Assembly (NCBI GenBank): GCA_034670405.1
Contig: JAXDDX010000044.1
Span: 781,001-845,000, forward strand
Direction: 5' to 3'
Source of the DNA: Hoplostethus atlanticus
Taxonomy: Eukaryota > Chordata > Actinopteri > Trachichthyiformes > Trachichthyidae
Length of the DNA: 64,000 bases
Of this stretch, positions 12,201-26,900 are shown piece by piece. Below the pieces are notes generated by a model, which saw nothing but the letters and a program-made list of their open reading frames with translations, did not search any database and was not told the origin of the DNA. Both the position numbers and the translations under genes were made by a program. Numbering within the stretch: position 1 is the first letter of the stretch; every line of letters starts with the position of its first letter.

Positions 12201-15200
12201 GGGGAAACTTTGGAATAAATGAAATCCTAAAGCAAGTGTGTGTGATGTGTGTGTGTGTGAGAGAGCAAGAACGAGCAAGAGCAAGAGCAAGAGAAGCGAG
12301 CTGCACCCAGGGGCATACCTGATGAACTTAGACTCCACCGGGTCGTAGAGGGACATGAGGACTTCTGCGTCCTCGCCAATCTTACACACCACATTCTTCA
12401 GAGTCACAAAGAGGGCAAACGAGGGGGTGGAGGCAAACTTCGCTTGCCTGCTCAGATCAATATTCTGCTTCTGGGACTGCCGGAGGGAAGCAGAGGTGTT
12501 GCATTCAATACTGGCCACTTCTCCACCACGCTCCCTGTCACATGGTTAAGCCTCTGGCCTGTGCAGTTTGCACAATGAGCCTTGGGAGATGGTCTGAGGG
12601 CCCCTGGCACAGCACCCGCATATAAAAGGAAGGGAGGTACTGTAGGTCTCGGCGAGGTAGGTGAGCTTACTAACAGCACACTGGATTATTAAATGTCAGA
12701 GGCTGCCGTTGTGTTAGTGTGACTAATTGACAAGTTAAGAAGAAGATTTAACAGCGTCCGTCGGTGTCTATCAGAACGCGGGAGCCGATAATGAAGGCAA
12801 ATTGAACGCTGGAATGAAACGCCTTTACATTTAAGTGTTCCTCAGCACTGCATGCACAATAACCTTTTAATCCACACTTTTTCTGTGTGATCTTCAGGAC
12901 GCCCTTCAAAAAAAGAAAAAATGCTGTGGCCATAGCATTAATATTTATGCCGTTGACCTGGGAGGATTTCGCATTGCCCATGCATATGCAATAAAGACCC
13001 CTTGATGGAAAGGTCACATAAGATGAGACCACATAGCTGCAGGGCTCTTATTCTGGCACCCCTTGATACTGCAGAGTTGACATTCAAGGGAGGGATACTG
13101 GTGATGCGCTGCGGAAAATATAGGGAGGTTTAAACAGGGGAACTGCATGATTCTCCCGACTTTCCGGATAAGCTTTTTTCCTCCAGTCAGGCGTCTTGTT
13201 GTCCCATTTTACCCCCCCCCACCTCTAAAGGTGCCACGCTAAATCCCAGGTTAAACTCTAGGTCTATAGGTGAAGGGAAGGTAGGGAGCAGATGCTACTG
13301 TGGAGGAAGCTGTCTCTGCTGGAGGTGTGATCCAACAGTGCTTCTAAAATAACGCTCCTCTCAAGGTTAATCCCACATCGGGCTCCGTCACAAGAGAACG
13401 CTTCCTGCATCGCTAAACTGTTTCTTCACTGTTGATAATGTGGATTCAACCTCTCTTTTTCAATCTTTTCTTTTCCGTCTTCCTTCCACCCCCCTCCCTG
13501 TTCATGTTCTTTTCTTCCTTCCTCTTTCGCCGTAGAAAATCAGGTCTAAAAAGGTGCTGATTGCCAATGTTCACTTTTGCATTACAGATCACCACAGGCA
13601 CAGAGGCGTTGAATCAGTGACTCTGATTAGCTTTCCTCCACTGGTGACCTCATTTACACCTGGTTAACATGCACTCTGCATCTGGATACGTTATACACAG
13701 AATGAAAAATCTCATGCACCCTTGCATTTACACCTAGGATCTATATTTGTCTTGATGTCTTGTGTGCATTGTGATTGAATGGCATGTAGGTGGGAAGGTG
13801 GCAAGTCTGTCTATTGTTAACAAATACAAGCATGGCATGTGTCGGGCCACCAGACATGATGCTACTCTACAGCCTGCATTTACTTTTCCTTTGCCATGGA
13901 AAAATGACCCTTACTGCATTCACCCCCACCTCGTGATGTCTACTGTGTGCAGTTGCCCCTTGAGTTTTTCGTTACCCAGATATAAATGCGGTCTAAGAGG
14001 GCGGGGCCAGGTCAACTTACCTTCTCCTCTTGGATCCGGTCTTCAATTTGTTTAGAGGCCGCCTCGTGGGCCCTGAACAGGTTGATGGTGCTGGTTAGCT
14101 CTGGGTCCAGAATGTTACCGTCTTTATCTCTCACCACCAGGTCTAGATCCAGGTACCTGATAACAAAAATAAAAATGAGTTACTGGCTGTCAGGACCCGT
14201 CAGGATGAAAACCCCACAATGAGAGAGGAGATACATATTGTGTGTGTGTGCATGTGTTTGTGTGAAAACAGTGGTGTAGAGGGAAGGTCTGTGGCCAGAG
14301 TAGAGTTGAAGCAACTGACACAAGAAGACAGACAGACAAGAGTTGGCAGGTCTTTTTAAAGTTGCATAAAGTATGGAGGAGGCAGGGCTGCCAGGAGAGA
14401 GGGGGAGGACACATCAGCCCAACCTGCAGGCTGAGGCAGCCTTTGAGTGAGTGCCATGTCTCTCTCTCTCTCTCTCTCTCTCACTCATCTCACCACCTGC
14501 CCCCCCCCCCCACACACACACACACACACACGCATTTTCCTTTGTACACTGCCACTCCTTTTTCCTTATTTTCCCTGTAAAACTCCCTCTAATATTCACT
14601 CCCCTTTCTTTAAAGCCCTCCCTCTTTGTCCGACTGTTTCTCACTAGGAGGGCATCAACACAGAGAGCAGCTTGCTGCCAAGGTTGAGTCTATGTATTTC
14701 ATCACCTCACCACTCCCTGCCGCTTCAGAGGCAAAAGCCATTTCTCCACCTGGCCAAAGGTTCAAAGTTTCATCACAGGAGCAGAGTGGCGCTTCACAAT
14801 TTTAATTTTCAACCGATTTTCTGGGCCCACTGCAGACGCAGCAAGAGCTGTCGTTTCATGATGGACTACAGTACAGTTTGCCGAAGCTAAATCCCTCCGG
14901 TTTGTCCTCAAGCTAAGCAATGACCTGTCATTTTTATTGACTGACACTGCTGACCTATTCCAACAAGAGTCATTTTGCCAGCTAGATGTGGGGATAAGGG
15001 GATATAAGCTGTTGGGAGGGAAGGACAGCGCTAAAAGCTTCTTAAAACGCAAATCCTTACTTGTTGCCGTAGTCTATCTTGGAGGTGACCTTCTGCTTGA
15101 GCTCGGTGAGCTCGTCCTGCGGGAGGGTGCCGGACAGGATCTGGGAGCGCCACTCAATGAGGTCGTAGATCATGTCACGGACCGAGTTGAACATCTCGCG

Positions 15201-17885
15201 CTTATCCCCCTTTAGTCAGAAACAGAGGGATGAACACGCGTACAGCTCAGACACACAAGCACATTTGAGTAAGGAATACATCTATAACATCAACAGAGTG
15301 TTTGGTGTGATGTGATGGTGTCTGAAATGTTGAGCATGCCATTTTGAGCCAGAGGGGTCAGCCGTCGCATTAGCCTATTGTTGTTGAGAGTTTGAGTAAC
15401 GTGAACTAAGTGTAAAAGGTGCAGGGCCTTAGGGTGCAGGGGAGTGGGTGGGAAGACAGACAGGCTCGGCTTACCACATAGAGGTCCCTCCATATAGACG
15501 CCCACTCCCGCAGAGTGGTGGTAACCTCCTGGACCAGGGGCAGCTCAGTGGGAATGACCGTCTCCTTTTGCCTAATGGGACAGGAGATGGTTTCAGTTCA
15601 GTAGCTCTGATTCAAAGCACATTCAGGTATATTGTATCATCATGGTGTGTCGGGTAAAGACAGGAGGGGAATCACTGAGGATTCACCAATCCATAATATT
15701 CAAGTCATTATCACTGCATGCTGTGTCTGTCAAAGTGATACATCCTAGTTGGAGCGGTTCCTTCCACTGTGACCGTTTATATCTAGTTCTGGATTTCACA
15801 CTGCAGTGGGCTTCATGTGAAACTGTACTGACACCTGACAAGCTGCTTCCAACATAAATACAAATTCATCTCACACAGTTGTTTTCTTTCTTTAAGTGCT
15901 GATTTTCATGAACAGAAAAATGTCCATTCCTAATAACTCGTGACTTTGCAGTTAAAAGGTTTATTTTTCTTGTGTGCTGTGCGAGTGAAATTGAAGGAAA
16001 CAGATCACAAGAAAACAGTGCCATGAGTCAGTCAAAGACAAACATGCATGTCACACCATATCAAGTGCAGACGTTCCCACTGAAACAACCTCAAACAGGA
16101 AACAAGCATGGTGCTCGAACAAGGAAAGAGAAATCATACAAGCACATACATCATTCTAAGGTGTAACTGGGGAAGTACTAACCCATTGCCCTCGACTGTG
16201 GCCTCTTTCAGGTGTATATAACAAGCAGGAAATATACCCTGGAGGGGGAAGAGATGACAACACAAACAAAGTGGTTTTAGTTTAAGTTTAAATTCATAGA
16301 TAAGCAACAGAATAACCTCTAAATTGGGAATAGGACGGTGCAAAACCTTTCTTTAATAGCCACTCACCTTTTTGGATCTTCGTCTCAGCCTGTGCCCCCT
16401 GTACCAGCCTAGTGCAGAACAGAATAGGTCAAATGTAAGCTCCCTTTCCAACACACAGCACACAGGCAGAATGCAAACACAATACATTAAATAAACCCTG
16501 TGCAAAAGTTAACTTTTTATAGGATTATTACAGTTACATTTACAATAGAGTGACAGGAAAGATGAGAATCTGGTGCTAGCCTACCATCTACATTCACAAG
16601 AACAGTGTAATATCTTTATTACTGGTGATATATGATCTGATTGAATAGAACTATGACAAAACACAAGCCGTACTGGTAAAGACAGGGAAATAACGTATAT
16701 GACACTGGTGTGTCAGCTCTGATCAGGCGTGTCATCGGTAAGGCCGTTCTCACCTTCATATGTCTCTAGTATGTGCACCGTGTCTCCAATCTGCAGCGAC
16801 AGCTCCTCTTCTCCCCGGGCATCGTAGTTATAGATCGCTGGAGGGAGACGAGACAGGACAATAAGAGGAGGGATATTGGGGGGAAAGGCAATAAGGCGTG
16901 TGGCTCCCTTGTGGTGCTAATTGTGTGCCATTGCAATGTGTAGTAGCGGCATCACACGTGCAGCGGACGTCCGCCCACACAGCCCGACACATTCATGGAC
17001 GGGCCTAACACCACGCTGTCATATCAAACAGTGATGTAATAATTATGTCAGTGTGTAGGAGACTTGCAGACGGACACAAAGTTAGAACAAACGATTACGT
17101 CAGCTGTTCAGGCGTCAGATGGTTCTCAGGTGTAACAGGAGACAGGAAACAAACAGGTGAAACTGGAAGGAGTGGTTTGGTTTTCTGGTAATCACTACGA
17201 AAACATCTGCAAGATTTAGCTGCCGCTAACGCTACATGGGTCATTGGCCAGATCAGCACATATCAGTTTCAATCACACACTTTATGTTAAGCTAAATGAG
17301 GATGACCAAGATAAAAACACGTTGTGTCAGCATTCGTGGCTTTTGCTTTTGTTGCAATTGCACGACAACCAAACCACACATTCCAGTTTCACCTGGTTTT
17401 TAAGACTACTCTAACGCCGAAGAATCACATGAAAAAAGGAATAACTGTTTACAGCTTATGTATTACACCACAGACAGTACATCAAAAGGTCTGGATTCAC
17501 ATCCCCTACATCATGAGAAGAAAACAACAACCTATTCAGACCCCAATACCACTCTGATGATTTCTCTTTTGCACTCGGCCCATGTAAGACCCGAGTAAAT
17601 GAGTAATGGCATCCGTGACCTCAATTTTCTTTTAGTATCTAGACAATGCAGGCTTCTCTCTCTGCCGCCATTGATTCAGCAGTCAACAGACACAATATCT
17701 CCAATCTATTGTTAGAGCTCCCTCAGCATGTCAAGGTCAACTTGCAATGACAATAACATGGTGACTGCTGACACTCTTACTCTCATCAGTGAGTGGTGAA
17801 CAGCATGTTGCTGCCAAACCAGACATGACCGACACTTGTCTTTAAGAAATATGACAAACTCTCTCACACACACACACAAACACAG

Positions 17886-17919
<34 letters not shown>

Positions 17920-20850
17920 AGGCCTGGAACAGTGAGGAGGATCCCAGCAGGACTGACAGTGTGACAGGTGGCAGTGGTAACACGGGTTTCGGTGTTGAGG
18001 GAACACCTGTGTAGAAGTGAGTCAGGTGTGTGTGTGTGTGTGTGTGTGTCATGCTGAGAGAAAGCACGCGGGGCTCCCATCAACAGAGGTTTCCAGAGGT
18101 GTATGACAGCGTAATTAAAAACAGACCCTCGCCGCAGGTGCTGAAGCACTCCCAGCATGCCGCTGGTGCATCAAGTGAGTCAACCCCTTCTCACCTGCCA
18201 TCAGAAAAATCGGATTATGTTTCATAACTACATCAGCCGGCACACAGCAATTTATGTCTTTTCACCATAAGCTTGACAATCAGAGGAACACAGCGCTGCC
18301 ATTTCTGGTGTGAAATAACAATTTCTGTGCTTTACAAAAGTTGTTAACTATTGAACAAATGATGATGATGACACTTTGCTTTCCAAATATGAAACTCCAA
18401 TTAATCAATCTGCATGGTGACACTAAACGTTGCAACAAGCAGGGTCGAACAATATGGATGTCTAGCTGTCCTCAGCCCAATAAAAAGTTATGTTGCGTCA
18501 ATAAATCTGTCAGCCGCAGTCCGCCTTGGTGTGAACATTTTGCATACAATTATAGACGTCCAATCATCTTCTCAAAAATATAAAAAAAATGCTTTTACTG
18601 CACCAATCCTCGGGCCAGGACGAGGCACAGAAGAGATGCTGAAATCCCCCGTGTAGTAGAAAACATTAAAGACGATAAATCACAGCAACATAATGTTATG
18701 TTTTTTCAGGGGCAGTGCAGATTTCCATGCGCCCAGTAGATGTTGATGTTGCAAATTCCTGTTGTCCATTACTACAATTAGAGAGCATCCAGAGTACAGC
18801 TGAGGGTGGGAAAAAAACAACCTAAAACCCCAGATAAAATAAAACCAAGCTGACATTGTAGGGAAAAAAAGGAGTAATTACAAGGGTTGAAAGGTTTATC
18901 CTATAAAGCTGTGCACCTGTTATTCTGCTGAGGATCAGCTCAGTCTCACACAAAGCCCCCTGAAGCTCTTCAGTAGGCCTTATTCTTCCTCAGGGGCAAA
19001 GGGCTGGCCTGCAGTCAGACAGACCCTGGAAGGCTCCAGCAGATGATCGGTTACAATCAAAGTGGACTTTATCAACACTAATGCTTATCCGACAGGTGTT
19101 TACCCAGCTAAACAAGTGGCCACTGAGGTTACAGGCTACTATTGATTGTGAGCATATGCGAGTCTCCAAACCCATTTCCTCCAGCTATCGTTACACCTTT
19201 ATGAACTGCAGGTTTTTACACTACAGTACAGAGCACTGAGAAGTACAGAAGTGAAAGCAGCTATCTCTGCCGTCATACAGCAAGAGAGATAAGTGAAAGA
19301 TTGTGGGTGCAGACAATGTGCAAGCGTACATGTATCATATACCACATAGCATATCTCTCTGTATCAGATGTACAGCGTGTCGGAGAGGACATGTGACCTG
19401 GCATCATTCCTCTGGACCCAGCATCGATTGTAATCCAACCCCAGTATCAGCCAATGACATCTGAACTGACAGGAGGAGATAAAGGGCTATAAGAGAATCT
19501 GGCCGATTTCAGCCAGATTTCCCTCTTTCCGAGAATCAGACCGGCTCTCCGACCTAAGGCTTTGTCAGCATTGAGTATCAGCAAGGATTATCTGGTAGTG
19601 TGAGGGCATTACTGACCAAATCTTAACTCTCCTGATCGACTCGCAGGTTGATTCCTATAGTGCGTTGTTGTTTTAACTAAAATCACGTTGGTTGGAGTTC
19701 CTGCGAGAGTAGAGGTCAGAAATGTACAGAAATCGTAACCATAAGACTTTAACGTCTTGAGGCAAAATAATCTGTCAAACCTGTCGGTATGTGTGTGATG
19801 CGATGCGTTTTCAAGATCAGGTAGGATTTTAAAATGTGTCTAGTGTGTAGCAGGCTTAAAGTGACTTCTGTAGCCAGCTTCATTTCAGCCTTGTGTTGTT
19901 TTATTATGAATGTTTGTGCACACACACACACACTCATGCGTCCCCATGCATGTGGGTGCATGTTTATTTGTGATCCCCAGAACAATCAAACAAGCCCAAC
20001 GAACCTCCCAGAACGTGGGCCAGGGGTGGGGAGAGGGAACAGTGGGACAAAGACCCAGGGAAATGAGTTCAGTGGTTCCACGCTGAAACACAAAAAGGAA
20101 CCTACAGGGGGAGAAAACAACAAAACAAACAAAAGGGAGGCGGGATTAATCGGTGCATGGCCATCGGAGAGCAGCCTGGTCACCATACAGAAGGCTGGGC
20201 TCAATTAAACTATCATTAAGAGTAGCCAAAAAAGCCTGTAAAGCCATCTAGTGCTGCCTGTGTGTGTTTGTTTTGGATTTAGGTCACGGTTCCTGCTGAT
20301 TCGGCAGGTTATCAAAACGACAGGTGCTGGGAGGCAGCAGCCTAAACAAACAGCTCTGATAGGGACATAAAGCATCACATCTCATCCAAAAGAAATAAAT
20401 AAAAAAAAGCTGTCCCTGTGATCACGGCCAACAGGACCGGTTCACACAGCGAGCTAATGGGAGCTTGGAGCGCTGGGAAGAGTCTCAGTGGGCAAGATGT
20501 GCAATTACAAAACAGAACAGAAACGACACCCAGGGCAGATGCTGACTAAATGACGACCATCAAACACGAGGCTGACACGCGAGGCGATGGTGGCGCAATT
20601 TAACACCGGATCCAACGTGATGCTTGTCACATGGGGGAGATTGACTGACAGCTCTGATTATTCAGAAACCTGTTGTTGCATCCCCGAGAGTAAATCGGTG
20701 TCCAATTAGGGAGCAGCGAGGGAGAGAAAAGCCATCAGAGGAAGAAGAAGGAGGATGAGGAAGTGGACCATATTTTCCCTGGAGTGCGCCTTGCAAATGA
20801 TTTTCTGGAAGCAGGAAAAGGAGCAGCATCCTTTGCCGGGGGGCTCGTCA

Positions 20851-20910
<60 letters not shown>

Positions 20911-23900
20911 CCTTTTCCATAAGCCGGAGCAGATTCAGAGAACATTAACTTCAGAGGAAACGATTGAGGAGTCAGATTACACACCCATCCACTTAGGCAG
21001 CGCATCGCCTACACCCTCCCCGCAATTATAAGCAGCCACCGCTAAACACGGCACTGATTGTAATTCTGCACTATGGGCTCGCTAATAACCTGCACTAATC
21101 CACACTGGGTACAACGTATCATTACACTCAGAAGAGAAGATGGTGGAAGGGGGTGGGGAACGAGAGAACGGCGGTAAGGGAGGGAAAGAGAAATGTGTAC
21201 ATAACGCCCATTGGAAAGAGAGACGGGGGGGGAAAGCGAGGGAATCCCGGTCACAAGGCTTCTCCAGGGGTGCAGAGCGAGAGGAGAACTGGGCCGCCAT
21301 ACCTCTGGTTCAGCTGGCCCTCTGAGGCCACAGGCAGAGAAAATCCACTACCTCCACTACTCCATGCTCATCTAATAGAGCATGGGCGTCTCAAGAGAGA
21401 GTGTGTGTGTGTGTGTGTGTACAAGAGAGAATGAAAAGAGGAGGGCAAGATAATAGTAATATAGACTAATACCGAGTGAGGGAATATGAATTTTATACAG
21501 TGCTTAACTGGGATGAGAGGAGTTCAATAAGCACACAGTGTGCAGTGAATGTCCTTTGCCAGGCAGCAGGATTGAATAGAGGATGATTACTACACTCCAG
21601 CTGTAGTCTGGGTCTCCCAGGCAAGACAGGGGAGTCAGCCAAGAGGGGTTACACACACACGCACACACACACACCTATATTAAGTCGATATCTGGCTTAC
21701 CATGACTGGCCCAAATGGTTCACCGAAGAGATTGACATGTTACAAAGCTTTACGCCTCACTACCTAAGTGCACGAGACTATATTACAATACCATATAATA
21801 GCTGGTGTTACAGGAACATGTCAAATATAGTGCGAGATTCAAGAGAGAGCTAATTCGTTTTGAAGCATCTCCTCACTGCACTGCACATCCATGGTGGGTT
21901 AAATTCACTGTTCTAGAGTGTAGATATCCAGATCACAAACCTTATGGGGCTCATTTATTTTCTTTGACTTTATGGTAGATTTTATTGTGTGATCATTTCA
22001 AAGAATATGACACAAAAAGATGGAGGATGAAAATGCTGATTTGGAGATAAAGATAGCATTTGTTATAGATGGGTTGGGTTTGGTCGTATGTGCAACATTT
22101 GAACATAAGAAACTTTTCTAAATGACGCCTCAGAGGACACGACTGGAGTGCGAACCAAACATAGCCTTATCTGACATCAACCTGGCGCAGTCATTTGTAC
22201 GGGACAAATGTGAGCCAAGTGAGGCTCTGGTGCAGGTGTTTACTGTGTGTGTTTTGCTGATGAGCCCCACTGGTGGTGAGACAGACCTGGCAGCAGTGAG
22301 CTGTGCCGCAGAGTTGACAGGTATTCTTCAGGGATGTGCCAAGTGCTGTTGGGATTACGGGAGGAACATCGGCCTGGGGGCACAGCTATACCCGGCCCTT
22401 CTGCTGCATCTCCGTCCTGGCTGCCGCCTTTAACTAACCGTTCTGTCAGACTCAGTCACCAAAAAAACCTTGACAATGATGCACAGTACAAGCAGCAGTG
22501 GTTCAGAGGTATATTATACTTCGATACACGTGCTTATGTCTGCTTCTGAGGTTAGTAAGTGTGGCAGGGCTGCCTCTTTTTCTGCCAAAATTGAGCGTGA
22601 ACATACTAAATAACAATTCAAACAAATCGTTCAAAATAACAGACAGGTGACATTGATGCAGCAGTGTTGACAGGATGCACACAGACAAATTGACAAAATG
22701 CACTAACACAGATTTATTGGGAACAAAAATGCTGTGGCCACTCAGGTAAGCCGAGCCATGATTTGGATTTGTGGGAAACACTAAAATCTCTCTGAACATC
22801 TCGGGGCTCGTGCTATCATGCAGAGGAAATCATAACAGGAACTTGATTGTGCAAAGGGGGTCTGAGGCTATTTCAATCATGACAGGGAAATTACAATATC
22901 AAATCTGATTTTCCATGACCGCACTTAAGTACTCTTGAGAAATCAAAAATAATTTCAAAACATCCAAAAAAATAAAAATAAAAATAAAATTACAGCCCTG
23001 AAGTGTATTATTAAAATAATCCACTGAGGTTTGGGGCGAGACATCGCAATAGGTTTTCATTTCCGAGTCAGCAGCACACATGGTGAACAAGGCAATAGAC
23101 TACACAGCGTGATTGTAACACCGAGAGGGAGGAAGAGCTTTGTCAGTGACGTACAAGGCAGGGAAAACATAATAATTACTTTCAAGTCTAATAGGGCTTA
23201 ATAAGGGGTTTAGGCATTCAGACGGAAGCCTGATGGCTCTAATTTAGTTGGACACAAGACAGCGAACCCTGGATTGTGAAAGACCAACAGAATCACCCCG
23301 TTTTCCTCTTAAACCAATTACGTGCCACATGCGTTGAAGTTTATCTGCTGTTGGAAAGCGGAGATAATGCTATTGTAATTAACCTGGAATTAATAACTCA
23401 GCGGCGGAGCGGAGAGAGAAAACAACACCAGTAGGACCAGTTTTTCCTCCCCCACGACTGGAAACACAGGAAGTACCGCCTAGCACCTCACTGAATGAAG
23501 GCCTTTCCCGTTGGTCATAAGGAAATACCGATGCATTTCCTGACTATGACTGTGATTGGCCATACTTCACTGAAAATAGATCAAATACGCGGAAAAAACA
23601 GTACCCTGGCACAATGTAGTGGTGTAACAGAGGAAGTGGGAGGAACCATGGGAGAAGTGAGAAGGTGAGGGGAGGAGCAGGTGCAGAAACTACCATGTGG
23701 CTGAAGTAGATGCCAACAGTGCTAATGCCTCTTGGCAGAACTTGCCAAGCGCGCAGCCCCAGCGCAGGCCTCAGGGTACAGTCTAACAGAGGCGATAACT
23801 CAGATTCCACTGCCTCTGCAGAGCTGAGATGTTTCTTTAATTGAAAATCATCTTGCCAATACAACAGGGATAGCGAACAAAAACCTCATTAAAGAGCACT

Positions 23901-26900
23901 GATGAAAGCTTTACACAAAGAAAAGTTTTCACACAATGGTCTCTGCTGTTGATAGCGGCGGAGCGATGAAGTCAAGACGACTGCCAGTAGAGAAGTGGAG
24001 GGTTTGCATCAGCAGAGGCTCTCTCCGGCGAACCGGTCTGCACACACAGCTGAAGAGTGTTAGCATGAGACGTGCTGTTGAAACACTGACTACTGCTGAG
24101 GTAAATTAGATGTTCTCAGACTCGCTATTTTGAGATAACGTTGGAAGCAATAATCTGGAATTGGACGCAGGCATATAATTCTTGATGATTAGTGTTCATA
24201 CAGTATATTTTTCTACACGTTGTCAAGAACAACAAGTGCACCAGCGCTCTCTTAAGTGCTTGGGTGGAGGGGTACGAATGATTGAGTGAAGCTACGTTGA
24301 CTTTAAAAAACACCAAAGTGCTGTGGCAGCACAGTGTTGTTGGAACGAAGAGAATCATTGAACAATGTGTTGAATTCATGCTTCCACTAAGCCACTACAG
24401 GTAGAAAATCACAAAGCACCAACATAGAGCTGGCGTATCCTCGTATACTTGTGTACACTGTATTTCCCGTATGCAAAGCTCTGCGCCGTCTAAAGATACA
24501 TACCATAATGCCCCCAGGCACTGCGCATTGCCATCTAGAGTTGTTAGGCAGTTGGAAACAGGTCAAAGGTCTTCACGTATCATGTCACCCACGCCCCAAT
24601 ACACAGTTAAGGGAAGTAAACTGGAGGTATTAGGCTGAATCCACACAGATTAGCCTTTTGCACAGCAAGGTGTAGCAAATTAATTACTCTTCGGTGTTAC
24701 ATCTCTTGTGATAAGAATGCTAATGGGAGCATTATTAGCTTCAAATACTTCCTGGAATCTAATCAGCAAGTTTACTTTAAAACCTTTTTGGTGGCACTTT
24801 GCTTTGCCGAAAAATGGCACTTCACTCACAGGCCAAGAGTACCTGACCTTCATCAGGTACAAAATAGACATGTACTAGGAAACGAAAACCCCAGCACCGA
24901 GTTTTCATGCTGTTATTATCAATCATAAGGCTGAGACAGGCATGAAAGCAGTTGAGTGTTCAGCTGACGCCAAAGTCACGCTGACAGCGATGGGAGAGGA
25001 GCAGGGCATCAATACTGAGCCGTGTCCTACAGGAAGGAGGAGGGTTGCATCTGGATGACATTAGGCGAGGGTGCCTCCAGTCACCCACTGCTTGTAACTG
25101 CCAACATCAAACTGTCAAGCAGTTTTAAGAAGCCAGACGCAGGGTTTACTACACTGCAAGCAGGGTTCATTTCGTTGACAAAAACTGTGACAAAAAATGT
25201 TTGTAAAAGACCTTTTAACACTGATGAAAAACAGATAATAACAGAATAAAAATGCAACTTCAGAGACAAAAACTAAAAGGAAATTTAATGCCATTTTCAT
25301 CTACAAACAATAACGAAACGATAAGGTCAGAGACTGACAAATTGGATAATTTACAGAGCGGATATTTTCTTTCCATCCAAATTGGCAGAGAGGTGCGGGG
25401 GGTAACACACCTTCCAAGACATCAGGCATGGACAAACTTCAAAATAGCGAGGCAAGCCGGTGTTGTTACATGTTGTTATAATGGACCTGCTGCAGAAGAT
25501 TTTAGGGGAAAAGAAGAGGAATCATATGCACAAACTTTGGTTTCCCTTTGGGTCATATTTAAACACAATGTGAACCATGTGGGACACAAATCGATGGAAA
25601 AAACACAACAGACTTGAAGAGGTGTTTGCAGGCGCACCATGCTGAAATGCAAAGGTAAGCTACATGTTAGCTAACATATCAACTCGGAAGGTTCGACTGT
25701 GGCTTGTGACTAAACTACTATAATTAAACTAGACTAAAACTAACAATAAATAGGATGACTACAACTAATGGACCAAAACTAAATCAAAACCAGCTGTCAG
25801 AACTAAAACTGACTGCAAGGAACATTAAAAAGACAAAAAGCTGAACGGTGAATGAACAGATACAGCATCAAAAGTGAATCAGGCCTTTTGGGAAAGGCAT
25901 GACCCATTTTCAAACACCGATGCAACGCTGAAGCTGAGCTCCAATCTAACTCAAGAGAATTTCTTTTAAGATTGAGCAGACTCCACTTAAGATCACACAT
26001 ACCTCTATAAAGTTCTGTGTTAAACTGATGAAATGGATGGAGGTAATTAACCTCCAGTGTAATCCACTGCACTGTTAAATGACTATGAGGAACCACTCTG
26101 CCACCCAGGGCGACTGGTTTACTGACCCTGTGGCTACCAAGATCCAATAACTCATTTGGCCTCAATGTCCTACGATATTGAAATTAACTGCCACTCTGCT
26201 CTCCCTCTCTGATTGTAATTTTACTTTTACTTTTACTTTTGAGGAGACCATTTATGCTGAAAGGATTGTTAAAGGGCAATTTGAAAGAACGCGTACATAC
26301 CAGACATTGACTACCGCATTTTGTGGCCTTTTGAAATGCACAATTGTAATAAAGACAGACGACCTTGGGCTCATTGCTTTACACTGAGGCTGGCTAGTGT
26401 GCAGGACCGGGGCCTCTGATGTAAAGGTTGTTGGGTAAATCTGCTGGCTGGGTTATAATCTCTGAGGAAAAACTACATGATCAGGGTGGATTACTAATTT
26501 GGTCCATGAAGTGCTGAATGAAAGATATGAAAGGAAAAGAAACAAGAAACATACAAACTTAACAGCAGGAAGTGGAACTTCATTCACCTCTTTAAAATAA
26601 AGACAATCAACAATTCAGATTAGTTGTCATCTGATCTAGTATAGATTTACTATTAGTTACATAGAAAAATGGAACTCATGTAACATGATTGGAATAAAAC
26701 ACTTTCATCCATGCTCAATAGTATTTCCTAGTCAGTGTTAACATTATTAATACCTAGAGTGAACTACCCATTAATAAGTTATTTTAATAGGTTTACTGGC
26801 CTTTCACAGGCCACAGAGGAGCTCATGGAAATAAATTATTAGCAGCAAAACCAAATCCTACACATCTAATGATGTGTTTGCAGGAGTTTTTTATTCTGCT

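Larger units (their letters stand above)
9479..14020 (-). other. dock1: dock1 introns 7-10
   Basis: Intron 10 (9479-10468), intron 9 (10605-10943), intron 8 (11026-12318) and intron 7 (12477-14020) separate the listed exons. I see unique DNA, short GT/CA runs near 10921 and 12236, and polypyrimidine DNA at about 13450-13530. No RNA gene or transposon was recognised. Confidence 0.7.
14157..16753 (-). other. dock1: dock1 introns 2-6
   Basis: Short introns between exons 2 and 7. Intron 6 (14157-15060) holds a compound microsatellite. Intron 4 (15572-16182) is plain unique DNA. Introns 2, 3 and 5 are 129-345 bp with nothing beyond splice signals. Confidence 0.75.

Noticed and set aside
23544-23864. 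106-codon minus-strand frame in dock1 intron 1
   Set aside because: No start context, domain or splice signals; the length is within chance for this much DNA.
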